64,000 bases of DNA. Source: Palleronia rufa. Lineage in GTDB: Bacteria > Pseudomonadota > Alphaproteobacteria > Rhodobacterales > Rhodobacteraceae. Both the position numbers and the translations under genes were made by a program. Numbering within the stretch: the first letter of the stretch is position 1; every line of letters starts with the position of its first letter. The notes beneath the pieces were generated by a model, which ran no database searches, was not told where the DNA came from, and saw only the letters and a program-made list of their open reading frames with translations. Of this stretch, positions 29,962 through 38,606 are shown piece by piece. The DNA lies in NCBI RefSeq assembly GCF_000743715.1, contig NZ_JQEY01000004.1:183418-247417 (forward strand), read 5' to 3'.

Positions 29962-31152
29962 ATGACCGACACCCGACCGACGCTCCGCCTGATGCCGAAA
30001 TCCAAGCCGCAGGCGATCCGCCACGGCTTTCCCTGGGTCTATGCCAATGAGGTCGTGATGGACCGGCGCACCCGCGCTTTGGCGCCCGGCACGCTGGCGG
30101 TGCTGGAGGACCCGGACCGCCGCGCCATGGGGCTGGTCACGGTGAACCCGGACTCGAAGATCGTCGGCCGCATGCTCGACCGCGACCCGGCGGCCCGGAT
30201 CGACGAAAGCTGGCTCCGCGCCCGCATCGCCCGTGCGCTGTCGCATCGCGCGCGGCTCTACGACCGGCCGTTCTACCGGCTCATCCACGCAGAGGCGGAC
30301 GGCTTGCCCGGCGTGGTCATCGACCGCTTCGGCGACGCCGCCGTGATCCAGCCCAATGCCGCCTGGGCCGAGCGCCATCTGAACCTGCTGGTCTCCGCGC
30401 TGATGGCCGAAACCGGGATCGACGCCGTGTTGAAAGGCGCCGGCGGCCGCGCCCGCGCGCTCGAAGGGCTGGACGACGCCGACGCGGTGCTGGCCGGCGG
30501 TGTCGAAGGCCCGGTCGATGTCGAGATGAACGGCGCGATCTACAAGGCCGACCTGACCGGGGGGCAAAAGACCGGTCTCTACTACGACCAGCGCGACAAC
30601 CACGCCACGGTGGCAGGGCTGTCCCGCGGTGCGCGGGTGCTCGATGTTTTCTCCCATGTCGGCGGCTTCGCGTTGGCGGCCCTGGCGGCCGGGGCCAAAA
30701 GCGCGCTGGCCGTCGACGGCTCCGCCCCCGCCCTGTCCCTGGCGCAGGCCGGCGCGGAGGCCACGGGTGTCGCGGACCGCTTCGCCACGCGGCAGGGCGA
30801 CGCTTTCGCGGCCCTCGCGGCGCTGGCCGACGAAGCCGCGCGCTTCGATGTGGTGATCTGCGACCCGCCTGCCTTCGCGCCGTCGAAATCCGCGCGCGAC
30901 GCCGGGCTGCGTGCCTATGAGCGCGTCGCGCGCGCGGCCGCTCCCCTGGTCGAACCGGGTGGCTATCTTGCGCTTTGCTCCTGTTCCCATGCCGCTGACC
31001 TGGCCGCTTTCCGCGCCGCCTGCACGGCCGGGATCGGCAAGGCGGGCAGGGCGGGGCAGATCGTACACACCGGATTCGCCGCGCCGGACCATCCGCTGCT
31101 GCCGCAACTGGCCGAGTCCGGTTATCTCAAGGCGCTGGTCTACCGGCTGTGA
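29962..31152 (+). CDS. PUA-domain class I rRNA methyltransferase (RlmI-like)
   Basis: 396-residue SAM-dependent RNA methyltransferase. An N-terminal PUA domain (residues about 8-85) is followed by an EEHEA-like segment (FYRLIHAEADGLPGVVIDRF). The Rossmann methyltransferase domain has motif I VLDVFSHVGGFALAALAAGA, motif IV CDPPAFAPSK and motif VI CSCSHA. It is expected to methylate a 23S rRNA cytosine. It overlaps the PIN gene by four bases. In this family the pair is named after R. sphaeroides RSP_2647/RSP_2648, from memory. Confidence 0.92.
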   Translation: MTDTRPTLRLMPKSKPQAIRHGFPWVYANEVVMDRRTRALAPGTLAVLEDPDRRAMGLVTVNPDSKIVGRMLDRDPAARIDESWLRARIARALSHRARLYDRPFYRLIHAEADGLPGVVIDRFGDAAVIQPNAAWAERHLNLLVSALMAETGIDAVLKGAGGRARALEGLDDADAVLAGGVEGPVDVEMNGAIYKADLTGGQKTGLYYDQRDNHATVAGLSRGARVLDVFSHVGGFALAALAAGAKSALAVDGSAPALSLAQAGAEATGVADRFATRQGDAFAALAALADEAARFDVVICDPPAFAPSKSARDAGLRAYERVARAAAPLVEPGGYLALCSCSHAADLAAFRAACTAGIGKAGRAGQIVHTGFAAPDHPLLPQLAESGYLKALVYRL

Positions 31153-31682
31153 AAGTGTTCATGGACGCCTGCGTTCTCTACCCGACGGTCCTGCGCGAGA
31201 TCCTGATCGGCGTCGCCGCACGCGGTCTCTACAGCCCGGCCTGGAGTCCCCGCGTGCTGGAAGAGTGGGCCCGCGCCGCCGCGCGGCTTGGCCCAGAGGG
31301 CGACGCCGTGGCCCGGGCAGAGATCGCCGCCCTCCGCGACCGCTTCCCCGGCGCAGAGGCGCATCCCCGCGGCGCCGACCTTGCGCGCCTTCACCTGCCG
31401 GACCCCGACGACATCCACGTCCTCGCTGCCGCCATAGCCTCCGGCGCGGACGCCATCTGTACCTTCAACGCGCGCGATTTCCCCCGCCGCACCTTGGCGC
31501 ATGAAGGGTTGGAGCGCGTCGATCCCGACCAGCTCCTACGCCGCCTCGGCCCCGACCCGGCAATCGGAGACACCGTCCGCAGCGTCCACGCCACCGCCGA
31601 ACGCCTGTCGGGCGAGGATCTGCCGATGCGTCTGCTCCTCAAGCGCGCGCGTCTGCCGAAACTGGGCAAGACGCTCGCCTGA
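31149..31682 (+). CDS. PIN-domain protein coupled to the rRNA methyltransferase
   Basis: 177-residue PIN-fold nuclease. Acidic active-site residues are visible in FMDACVLYP (first Asp), EEW, PDPDDIHVLAAA and FNARDFP. Its GTG start overlaps the methyltransferase stop (GTGA), so the two are co-translated. No antitoxin gene is adjacent, so it does not look like a classical VapBC toxin; a role in RNA processing with its partner is plausible. The C-terminal 50 residues are basic. Confidence 0.85.
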   Translation: MKVFMDACVLYPTVLREILIGVAARGLYSPAWSPRVLEEWARAAARLGPEGDAVARAEIAALRDRFPGAEAHPRGADLARLHLPDPDDIHVLAAAIASGADAICTFNARDFPRRTLAHEGLERVDPDQLLRRLGPDPAIGDTVRSVHATAERLSGEDLPMRLLLKRARLPKLGKTLA

Positions 31683-31750
31683 TCCTTCATCTTTCCGCAA
31701 ATATCCCGGGGGGCCTGCCGCCAGGCAGGCGGGGGCAGCGCCCCCTCAGC
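31683..31750. repeat. Dispersed GC-rich intergenic repeat, copy B
   Basis: CATCTTTCCGCAAATATC and CCGGGG, then hairpins GCCTGCC-GCCA-GGCAGGC and GGGGGCAGCGCCCCC. It lies between the convergent ends of the PIN and M48 genes. It is closest to copy C at 44186. Confidence 0.85.
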
Positions 31751-31764
31751 CCCCCCCCGCCCCC

Positions 31765-32451
31765 TCAGCCGCCCAGCCAGGCGCGTTCGTTGGCCTCGAT
31801 CGCCGCGATCCGGTCCGCGCTGTCGGGGTGGCTCATCATCCAGGCCGGCGCTGCCGCCCCGTTCGCGCCGGTCAGCCGGTCGAGCTTGCCGAACAGGGAC
31901 TTCTGCGCCCCGGCCCCGATACCGGCCTTGATGAGCAGCGCGGTCGCGTAGGCGTCGGCCTCATACTCGTCGGAGCGCGACAGGCGCGCCGCCAGAAGCG
32001 TCGCAAGCGCATTTGCGATGAGCAGGCCGACACCGGGGATGAGCCGCCCCAGCACCATGGCCAGCGCGGTCCGCAGCGCGTTCTGCCCCGAAAAGTCGAT
32101 CATCCGCCGCCGCGAATGCCCCAGGGCCACGTGGCCCAGCTCGTGTGCGATGACGCTGGCGAGCTCCTCCGCGCTCACCGCGCCCGCCCGGTAGCGATCG
32201 TAGAACCCGCGCGTGATGAAGATCCGCCCGTCCGGAGCGGCCAGCCCGTTGACCGGCGCGACCTCATAGATATGCACGCGGATCCGTTCCAGATCGAGCG
32301 CCTGGGCCATCCGGTCGCACAGCGCCCGCAGACGTCCATCGGCGAGTTCGGTGGATTTCGCGTCGAGCTCCCGCGCCGTGCGCCAGGCCGAAAAGCGATA
32401 CATCGCCAGCCCGTAGAGGATCGCCAGAAGGATCGGTGTGAACTTCAACAT
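31765..32451 (-). CDS. M48-family metalloprotease
   Basis: 228-residue zinc peptidase of the M48 (Ste24/HtpX/BepA) class. One N-terminal membrane anchor (FTPILLAILYGLAMYRF), the zinc motif HELGH (in VIAHELGHVALGH) and the third ligand in DEYEADAYA are all present. Membrane quality control or envelope protein turnover is the usual role. The ATG at 32451 starts right before the anchor. It has no TPR domain. Confidence 0.92.
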   Translation of the reverse strand: MLKFTPILLAILYGLAMYRFSAWRTARELDAKSTELADGRLRALCDRMAQALDLERIRVHIYEVAPVNGLAAPDGRIFITRGFYDRYRAGAVSAEELASVIAHELGHVALGHSRRRMIDFSGQNALRTALAMVLGRLIPGVGLLIANALATLLAARLSRSDEYEADAYATALLIKAGIGAGAQKSLFGKLDRLTGANGAAAPAWMMSHPDSADRIAAIEANERAWLGG

Positions 32452-32573
32452 GACCGGAAGATGGGGCCGGGACAGGGCGGGCGCAATGCGGCCGCCGTTT
32501 CGGTCCGCTCACGAAAAAGGCCGCCCCCGCCCGAAGGCGGAAGCGGCGCGAACCTGGCCGGCGGCCGCCGGGC

Positions 32574-33002
32574 TCAGGCCATCTTCGCATCCATCGTGAT
32601 GTCGGCGCCGGCCAGCACCTTGGAGACCGGGCAGCCCTCCTTGGCGGCCTGCGTCGCCTCCCTGAATTGCTCGTCGGTCGCGTCGGGGATCGAGGCGGTG
32701 ACGTCGAGATGAATCTTGGTGATCGCAAACCCGCCATCCACCTCTTCCAGGCTCACCGTCGCCTTGGTGTCGATGCTGGACGCCTCCAGGTCGTGCTGGC
32801 CCAGGATCATCGACAGCGCCATGGAGTAGCAGGCCGCATGGGCCGCGCCGATCAGCTCTTCGGGGTTGGTGTTGGTCCCGCCCTCGAACCGCGACTTGAA
32901 CCCGTAGTTGGCCTGGTCGAGCACGCCGGTCTGGGTGCTCACGGTGCCGGTGCCTTCTTTCAGGCTGCCTTTCCAGTTGGCGGATCCGGTTTTCTTGATC
33001 AT
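32574..33002 (-). CDS. OsmC-family peroxiredoxin
   Basis: 142-residue OsmC/Ohr protein that reduces organic hydroperoxides. The two catalytic cysteines are in GAAHAACYSMALSM and in AAKEGCPVSKVLAGADI. AGGGAGACAGTG precedes the ATG at 33002. Length and motifs are normal for the OsmC branch. Confidence 0.94.
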   Translation of the reverse strand: MIKKTGSANWKGSLKEGTGTVSTQTGVLDQANYGFKSRFEGGTNTNPEELIGAAHAACYSMALSMILGQHDLEASSIDTKATVSLEEVDGGFAITKIHLDVTASIPDATDEQFREATQAAKEGCPVSKVLAGADITMDAKMA

Positions 33003-33138
33003 CACTGTCTCCCTGTGGTGTGAATGGGTCGGTCCGGAAACGCCAGGGGGCCGGTCCTGTTCCGCAGCGCCGCCGTCGCTCTGCGATGCCCGGCGGCAGG
33101 TCCGGTCCCGGCCGATCCTTCATCCAGCAACCCGCGGT

Positions 33139-34323
33139 TCACGTCAGCAGCTTCATGCCCCGTGTCAGCCCGTCCAGCGTCATCGGAACCATCCTGTCGG
33201 CGCCGAAGATCTCCTGCACCATCTGCGTGGACTGCGTGTAGCCCCAGGCGGTCTCCTGCACCGGGTTGATCCACAGATGCGCCGGCCACTGGTCGCGCGC
33301 GCGGGCCAGCCAGACATGGCCGGCCTCCGCGTTCCAGTGCTCGTTCGCCCCGCCCGGCATGGCGATCTCATAGGGGCTCATGGCCGCGTCGCCGACGAAG
33401 ATGCAGCGCCATTCGGGACCGTAGGTGCGCAGGATGTCCCAGGTCGGCACCTGCTCTGTCCAGCGTCGGCTGTTGTCGCGCCAGACACCTTCGTACAGGC
33501 AGTTGTGGAAATAGACCTGCTCGAGGTGCCGGAATTCCGACCTGGCGGCGGAAAAGAGGTCGGAGACCACTTTCACGTGATCGTCCATGGACCCGCCCAC
33601 GTCCAGAAACAGCAGGACACGGACGGCGTTGCGCCGTTCGGGGCGGGTCTTGACGTCGAGATAGCCGTTCGACGCCGTCGCGCGGATGGTCGACGGCAGG
33701 TCGAGTTCCTCGTGCGCGCCGTCGCGGGCCCAGCGGCGCAGGCGCTTCAGCGCGACCTTGATGTTGCGGGTGCCGATCTCCCGGTCGTCCTCGAAATCGC
33801 GGAACTCCCGCTTGTCCCAGACCTTGATCGCGCGGCGGTGGCGAGAGCCGTCCTGCCCGATGCGCACGCCTTCGGGATTGTAGCCATAGGCCCCGAACGG
33901 AGACGTGCCCGCGGTGCCGATCCATTTCGACCCGCCCTGGTGGCGCGCCTGCTGTTCCTTCAGACGCGCGCGCAGCGTCTCCATCAGCTTGTCGAACCCG
34001 CCCATCGCCTCTATCCCGGCGCGCTCTTCCGGGCTCAGGTGCTTTTCGGCCATCTTGCGCAGCCAGTCCTCGGGCAGGTCCATGGCCTCGACCACGGCGG
34101 CATCCGGGATCGCCTCCACGCCACGGAACGCCGCCGCGAAGGCCTGATCGAACCGGTCTATATGACGCTCGTCCTTGACCAGGGCGGTGCGGGCGACGTG
34201 GTAGAACGCATCCACGTCATAGGTGACCAGTCCCGCCCGGAGCGCAGCCAGGAAGTCCAGGAATTCGCGGAGGGAGGTCGGGACGCGGTGGCGGCGAAGT
34301 TCTTCGAAGAAGGGGAGAAACAT
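33139..34323 (-). CDS. CoxE-like von Willebrand factor A protein
   Basis: 394-residue VWA protein of the CoxE/YeaD-related family. The N-terminal helical domain (FLPFFEELRRHRVPTSLREF) is followed by a conserved TSPFGAYGYNPEG segment and the VWA fold. The metal site begins at Asp241 and reads DVGGS instead of DxSxS, so the first serine is Gly. Such proteins act with MoxR ATPases as chaperones. The start overlaps the stop of the 55-residue membrane gene by one base. A MoxR gene lies 2.7 kb upstream on the same strand. Confidence 0.9.
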   Translation of the reverse strand: MFLPFFEELRRHRVPTSLREFLDFLAALRAGLVTYDVDAFYHVARTALVKDERHIDRFDQAFAAAFRGVEAIPDAAVVEAMDLPEDWLRKMAEKHLSPEERAGIEAMGGFDKLMETLRARLKEQQARHQGGSKWIGTAGTSPFGAYGYNPEGVRIGQDGSRHRRAIKVWDKREFRDFEDDREIGTRNIKVALKRLRRWARDGAHEELDLPSTIRATASNGYLDVKTRPERRNAVRVLLFLDVGGSMDDHVKVVSDLFSAARSEFRHLEQVYFHNCLYEGVWRDNSRRWTEQVPTWDILRTYGPEWRCIFVGDAAMSPYEIAMPGGANEHWNAEAGHVWLARARDQWPAHLWINPVQETAWGYTQSTQMVQEIFGADRMVPMTLDGLTRGMKLLT

Positions 34324-34490
34324 CAGGTGGCCAGGTTCTCGATGACGATGGTCGCCACCAGCCCGCCCAGGGTCCCGGCGATCGCGCAGGCCAGGGCGTA
34401 CTGAACCATGTCGGCCCGCGTGCCGCCATGGCGCCTGGCCAGCCGCGCGCCGAGAACGGCGCCGATGAGCAATCCGGCAAGTACGATCAT
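34323..34490 (-). CDS. 55-residue two-helix membrane protein
   Basis: Too short for most gene callers. The ATG at 34490 overlaps the stop of the DUF2927 gene (ATGA), and its TGA overlaps the start of the VWA gene, so it is coupled on both sides. The product begins MIVLAGLLIGAVLGARLARR and has a second hydrophobic helix ALACAIAGTLGGLVATIVIE. Both helices are glycine-zipper-like, suggesting oligomerisation. It is probably a partner of the VWA/DUF2927 pair. Function unknown. Confidence 0.75.
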   Translation of the reverse strand: MIVLAGLLIGAVLGARLARRHGGTRADMVQYALACAIAGTLGGLVATIVIENLAT

Positions 34491-35869
34491 GATGCAGGCT
34501 CCGCTGGAATGGGTGCGATCGCCGCGATCTCATCGGCGCGTCGCAGCACCTCGCGGGGGTCGCCGTAGCCGTAGCGCGCCCAGCCCAGGGCGTCGGCGCG
34601 CAGACGGTCGGATTCGGTCCTGCGGCCCAGGTCCCTCAGCGCGGTCGCCTTGATCATGAGCAGCGTGGACAGGAGCGACGCGTTCTCCGCCGCGACCACG
34701 GCGGGCGTATTGGCGTCGACGATGGCCAGCGCCGATTGCGGCTGGCCGGAGGATAGCGCGAAGGCGGCCAGCTGCACGGCGATATGGGCGCCGTGGACCG
34801 ACGTGGCCGGGTCGCGGGCGTAGATGCTGGCCGCTTCCAGGAACGCCGCCAGCGCCACGTCGTCATTGCCGTCCAGCGACAGCCGTGCCAGCGCAAACAG
34901 TGAGAACGCAAGGCGGTTGTCGTTCCAGCCGCCCGCGCGCGCGATCGCGACGGCGCGGCGGGCAGCGCGCTTGCGGGCGGCCGGCCGACCCCGGGGGCCG
35001 AGCGCGCGCTCGATCTCGTCGATCCAGGCCCGGCTGGTCGGCGGCCGGGGTGCGGCGCCCCGGCCCGCGCCGGCCGGGTTCAGCCGCGCCAGGATCGCGG
35101 GCAGGCGCGCGGCCACGTCCGACCGGCTCATGCCGGAGCGCAGCTCGGGCGCGTAGGTGGCGCGCAGGATCAGCATGTCGAAGCCGGTCAGCACGGTATG
35201 GAAGTTGTCGTCGTTGAACACGGAATCGGTCAGGCGGTAGAGGTCGTTGAGCGGTCCCAGCGCCTGCGCCAGTTCCTCATGCAGGCAATCCCGCACCTCC
35301 TGGGGGGGCACGTCGCCGGGGATGAAGACGGCCACGGTGTCACGCGTGCGCAGGGTGCTCCAGTCGAGCGCCCCGCTGCGCCGATTGGCCATGAAGTCGC
35401 CCCAGGAGGTCACGCGGGGCACGACGAAGCAGGCGGCCTCCGGCACGGCGCGCTGGAGCGTGGCGCGGGGAACGACCTCTACGGTGATGTTGGCGCGGTC
35501 CGCGGCCGGGGTTCTGGCGATGTCGATCCCGGCCTCGGTTCGGAAGCGGGCCAGAAGCCGCGCCAGGTCGCCCTCAAGGCTGGCGGGCGCGGGCCCCAGG
35601 ACGCGCAGGGCGATCGGCCCCTCGAAGCGGGTCATGACCGGCAGCGCGCGGCCCGACTCAAGCATGAAGGTCAGATCCAGGAAATCCCGCGCGATCTCGG
35701 GGTTGGGACGTGCCGGACGGGTCACCTGCGGTCCGGCGAAGACCTTCATGGGCGGCAACGGCGCCATCTCTCCGGTCGCGCGGCGCTGCGGCGGCGCGTC
35801 GGGCGTGCCGCAGGCGGACAGCGCCAGGAGGGCAGCCGTAAGGAGGGCGAGGTTTCGCATCCGCGGCAT
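34487..35869 (-). CDS. DUF2927-family lipoprotein
   Basis: 460-residue protein with a lipoprotein signal (LLALSAC, lipid-modified Cys at about residue 20). A DUF2927 domain follows with the conserved CLHEELAQALGPLNDLYRL, a zincin-like HE segment but without a full HExxH. The C-terminal half is a tetratricopeptide-like array of helices (AFSLFALARLSLDGNDDVAL, AFALSSGQPQSALAIVD). It is translationally coupled to the 55-residue membrane gene and to the VWA gene, so all three likely act together at the envelope. Confidence 0.85.
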   Translation of the reverse strand: MPRMRNLALLTAALLALSACGTPDAPPQRRATGEMAPLPPMKVFAGPQVTRPARPNPEIARDFLDLTFMLESGRALPVMTRFEGPIALRVLGPAPASLEGDLARLLARFRTEAGIDIARTPAADRANITVEVVPRATLQRAVPEAACFVVPRVTSWGDFMANRRSGALDWSTLRTRDTVAVFIPGDVPPQEVRDCLHEELAQALGPLNDLYRLTDSVFNDDNFHTVLTGFDMLILRATYAPELRSGMSRSDVAARLPAILARLNPAGAGRGAAPRPPTSRAWIDEIERALGPRGRPAARKRAARRAVAIARAGGWNDNRLAFSLFALARLSLDGNDDVALAAFLEAASIYARDPATSVHGAHIAVQLAAFALSSGQPQSALAIVDANTPAVVAAENASLLSTLLMIKATALRDLGRRTESDRLRADALGWARYGYGDPREVLRRADEIAAIAPIPAEPAS

Positions 35870-36105
35870 TGAATCCTACCCGGAGCGGAATGCCAACCGG
35901 TCTTGGGGCGGCCCTGCCGAAAGTTGATCCTGATGCGACTCGAAGGTGACGCCGCAGCACCGTCCGACAGAGCCAGGGTATTCGCGGACCGCGATATTTG
36001 CGGCGACACGAAGCGGGTCGCTGCGGCTTGTCCGCGCCCGCCGGCGGTCCGCCCGCGTCACGGGGCGATGCCGCGCCCCGGCCAGGCGGCAGGTTGCACG
36101 CGCCC

Positions 36106-36528
36106 TCAGAGGCGGGCGTCGCCCAGCAGGCCGGCCAGCGGACCGCCGGGGACATGGCGCCAGCGGGGCTCCGGCCGGCGGCGCAGCCAGCGCAGGTCGG
36201 CCGCGCCGAGCGTTTCGGCCTCTTCGCGCACCGTATCGACCAGCCGGCGCCCTATTCCCAGGCCGCGCGAGTCCGCGCAGACATAGAGATCCTGCAGGTA
36301 GCAGACCGGTGGCGCCATCCATCCGTGGGTGTGGACGATGAAATGCACCAGGCCCACGGGGCGGCCGTCGCGCACGGCCAAGCGGCCGGCAGCGGGGTGG
36401 CCGTCCATCAGCCGCGCCCATTGGGCGGCGTAGATCTCATCGGGAAGGTCGGTCTTGCAAGACACCAGGAACGCGCGCCAGAGGCGGGTCCAGGCGGTTC
36501 GGTCGTGGGGTGTCAGGGCGCGGATCAC
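36106..36528 (-). CDS. GNAT-family N-acetyltransferase, altered C-terminus
   Basis: 140-residue GNAT protein with the acetyl-CoA-binding loop SRGLGIGRRLVDTV and preceding strand CYLQDLYVC. Family members usually end with WLT..DN..AR.LYDR..TPFV; here the last 30 residues are arginine/glycine-rich and lack that motif. A frameshift or deletion near 36170-36190 is likely, so activity is doubtful. It lies between the MoxR and DUF2927 genes. Confidence 0.75.
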   Translation of the reverse strand: MIRALTPHDRTAWTRLWRAFLVSCKTDLPDEIYAAQWARLMDGHPAAGRLAVRDGRPVGLVHFIVHTHGWMAPPVCYLQDLYVCADSRGLGIGRRLVDTVREEAETLGAADLRWLRRRPEPRWRHVPGGPLAGLLGDARL

Positions 36529-36987
36529 GGGCGGCAGTCCTCTGCGGAGGGGCCGGTGGCGCCTCCTGCTGCGATGCGCCGCCTATAGGGCCCGGCCGCC
36601 GATCCGGCCAGCGGTTTGTTGCCGGGGTCGGCGGGGCCTTGCCGGCGGTCGTCGCCAGCCCCCTCGTCGTTGGGCAGCCCGGTGGGGGTCACTGCCCGGT
36701 CGGGGGCTGGCCAGGGCGTTCGACCTCTGTCCGAATCCATGGATGCAACGGTCCCTCCCAGATCTGCGGATGGATCGTGCCGGGTCCCGCTGATGCTCCC
36801 CGGCCCGCGGGGACCGGATCAAAAGGAGACGGTCGCGCAAGCGGGCGCGCGCGAGACGCGGCCGAATGATCATCTGCGACGCGGTCTCCTGCGGCAAGGC
36901 ATTCGCCATACCGGTCGCTCTAGCGGGCGACCACCTTCGTACATGCGGCATGGCGCATCATTCCGTCGGCGCGGATGCCCCGGTCCG
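36529..36987. other. Intergenic region, no gene recognised
   Basis: About 460 bases between the GNAT start and the moxR stop, GC-rich with open shadow frames only. No tRNA or clear hairpin was seen. It may carry the promoter for the GNAT-DUF2927-VWA genes. Confidence 0.4.
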
Positions 36988-37839
36988 TCAGCCCCTCTGG
37001 CGGCGGGCCATGAAGGCCAGGCGCTCGAACAGATGCACGTCCTGCTCGTTCTTCAGCAGCGCGCCGTGCAGCTTCGGCAACGCGTCGGCACCGTCGCGCC
37101 TGAGGTCTTCCGGCGTCAGATCCTCTGCCAGCAGCAGCTTGAGCCAGTCGATCACCTCCGAGGTCGAGGGCTTCTTCTTCAGCCCCTGCTGGTCGCGGAT
37201 CTCGTAGAACTGGGTCAGCGCGGTGGTCAGCAGCGCGTCCTTGATCCCCGGGTGGTGCACCGCGACGATCCGCTTGAGCGTCTCCATGTCGGGAAACCGG
37301 ATGTAGTGGAAGAAGCAGCGGCGCAGGAAGGCGTCCGGCAGCTCCTTTTCGTTGTTCGAGGTGATGATGACGATCGGGCGCAAGCCGGCGCGGACGGTCT
37401 GGCCGGTCTCGTAGACGTGGAACTCCATCCGGTCGAGCTCTTGCAGCAGGTCGTTGGGAAACTCGATATCGGCCTTGTCGATCTCGTCGATGAGGAGCAC
37501 GCAGCGGCCCTGATCGGCGGTGCGCTCGAACGCCTCCCAGAGCTTGCCGCGGCGAATGTAGTTCGCCACGTCGTGGACCCGCTCATCGCCCAGTTGGCTG
37601 TCGCGGAGCCGGCTGACGGCATCGTATTCGTAAAGCCCCTGCTGCGCGCGGGTAGTCGATTTCACGTGCCATTCGATCATCGGCAGGCCCAGCGACAGGC
37701 TCACCTGACGGGCCAGTTCGGTCTTGCCGGTTCCGGGCTCGCCCTTCACCAGAAGCGGGCGTTCCAGCGTGATCGCGGCGTTGACCGCGATCTCCAGATC
37801 GTCTGTGGCGACATAGCCGTCGGTCGAGCTGAACTGCAT
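36988..37839 (-). CDS. MoxR-family AAA+ ATPase (CoxD-like)
   Basis: 283-residue AAA+ ATPase. Walker A is GEPGTGKT (33-40), Walker B LLIDEIDK (115-122), sensor 1 VIITSNNEKELPDAF and the arginine finger RRCFF. The C-terminal lid ends FMARRQRG. MoxR/CoxD ATPases work with VWA partners to insert metals or assemble enzyme complexes. The same-strand CoxE-like gene 2.7 kb downstream is the likely partner. Its length matches CoxD-type members. Confidence 0.93.
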   Translation of the reverse strand: MQFSSTDGYVATDDLEIAVNAAITLERPLLVKGEPGTGKTELARQVSLSLGLPMIEWHVKSTTRAQQGLYEYDAVSRLRDSQLGDERVHDVANYIRRGKLWEAFERTADQGRCVLLIDEIDKADIEFPNDLLQELDRMEFHVYETGQTVRAGLRPIVIITSNNEKELPDAFLRRCFFHYIRFPDMETLKRIVAVHHPGIKDALLTTALTQFYEIRDQQGLKKKPSTSEVIDWLKLLLAEDLTPEDLRRDGADALPKLHGALLKNEQDVHLFERLAFMARRQRG

Positions 37840-38004
37840 CTTGATCCTGTCGGGAAGGTCCGGTCGGGCGCGACCTTAGGCATGGGCCGAGACGGGCACA
37901 AGCCTTGCCAGATGGTGCGTGACAAGTCGGGGCCCATCGGATATGCGCCCGCCCAAGACCACGACAGACCGGGATACGGGACAGTTACTGGGGAGTGACA
38001 ATTG

Positions 38005-38427
38005 ATGAAGGTCGAAACCTTCCTACCGGACGATTACCGTCCCGCAGAGGACGAACCGTTCATGAACGAGCGTCAGCTCGAATACTTCCGGCGCAAGCTG
38101 ACTGACTGGAGACATGAGCTTCTCGATGAGGGTCGCTCCACCATCGAGGGTCTTCAGGACGGCACCCGCAACATCCCCGACATGGCCGACCGCGCCAGCG
38201 AAGAGACCGATCGATCCATCGAACTGCGGACCCGCGACCGTCAGCGCAAGCTGGTGGCCAAGATCGATTCCGCGCTGCGCCGGATCGACAACGGCGAATA
38301 CGGCTATTGCGAGGTGACGGGTGAGCCGATCTCGCTCAAGCGGCTTGATGCGCGTCCCATCGCGACCCTGAGCCTGGAGGCCCAGGAACGCCATGAGCGC
38401 CGCGAAAAGGTGCACCGGGACGACTGA
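38005..38427 (+). CDS. dksA: DksA-type RNA polymerase-binding regulator with one cysteine
   Basis: 140-residue DksA: coiled coil with the tip residues Asp59, Asp62 and Ala64 in DMADRA, which insert into the RNA polymerase secondary channel with ppGpp. The globular domain of classical DksA has four zinc-binding cysteines; here only Cys102 remains (YGYCEVTGEPI). Cysteine-poor DksA proteins that work without zinc are known in Rhodobacter, so it is probably functional. GGGGAG precedes the ATG at 38005. Confidence 0.95.
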   Translation: MKVETFLPDDYRPAEDEPFMNERQLEYFRRKLTDWRHELLDEGRSTIEGLQDGTRNIPDMADRASEETDRSIELRTRDRQRKLVAKIDSALRRIDNGEYGYCEVTGEPISLKRLDARPIATLSLEAQERHERREKVHRDD

Positions 38428-38606
38428 GATGGCGGTGCCGGGTCGGCCGACGACGCGCGCGCGTCCGGCGGCTGGACCTCGGCGCCGGCGCAGCCCGGAT
38501 CCGGCCTGAGCCGCGTGCGGATCGCAGCGGCCCGACGCTAGTCGCGGCAGGGTTTCGGGTCGGTGCGGGGGAGGGGGCAGAGCCGCGTTGCCGCCCCTGC
38601 CGATCG

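Noticed and set aside
31149..31682. VapC-type toxin of a toxin-antitoxin pair
   Set aside because: No small antitoxin gene is adjacent; the gene is coupled to an RNA methyltransferase instead.
33139..37839. MoxR and VWA genes as part of the cox operon
   Set aside because: They are 22 kb or more from coxM, on the opposite strand and in their own cluster; at most a functional link.
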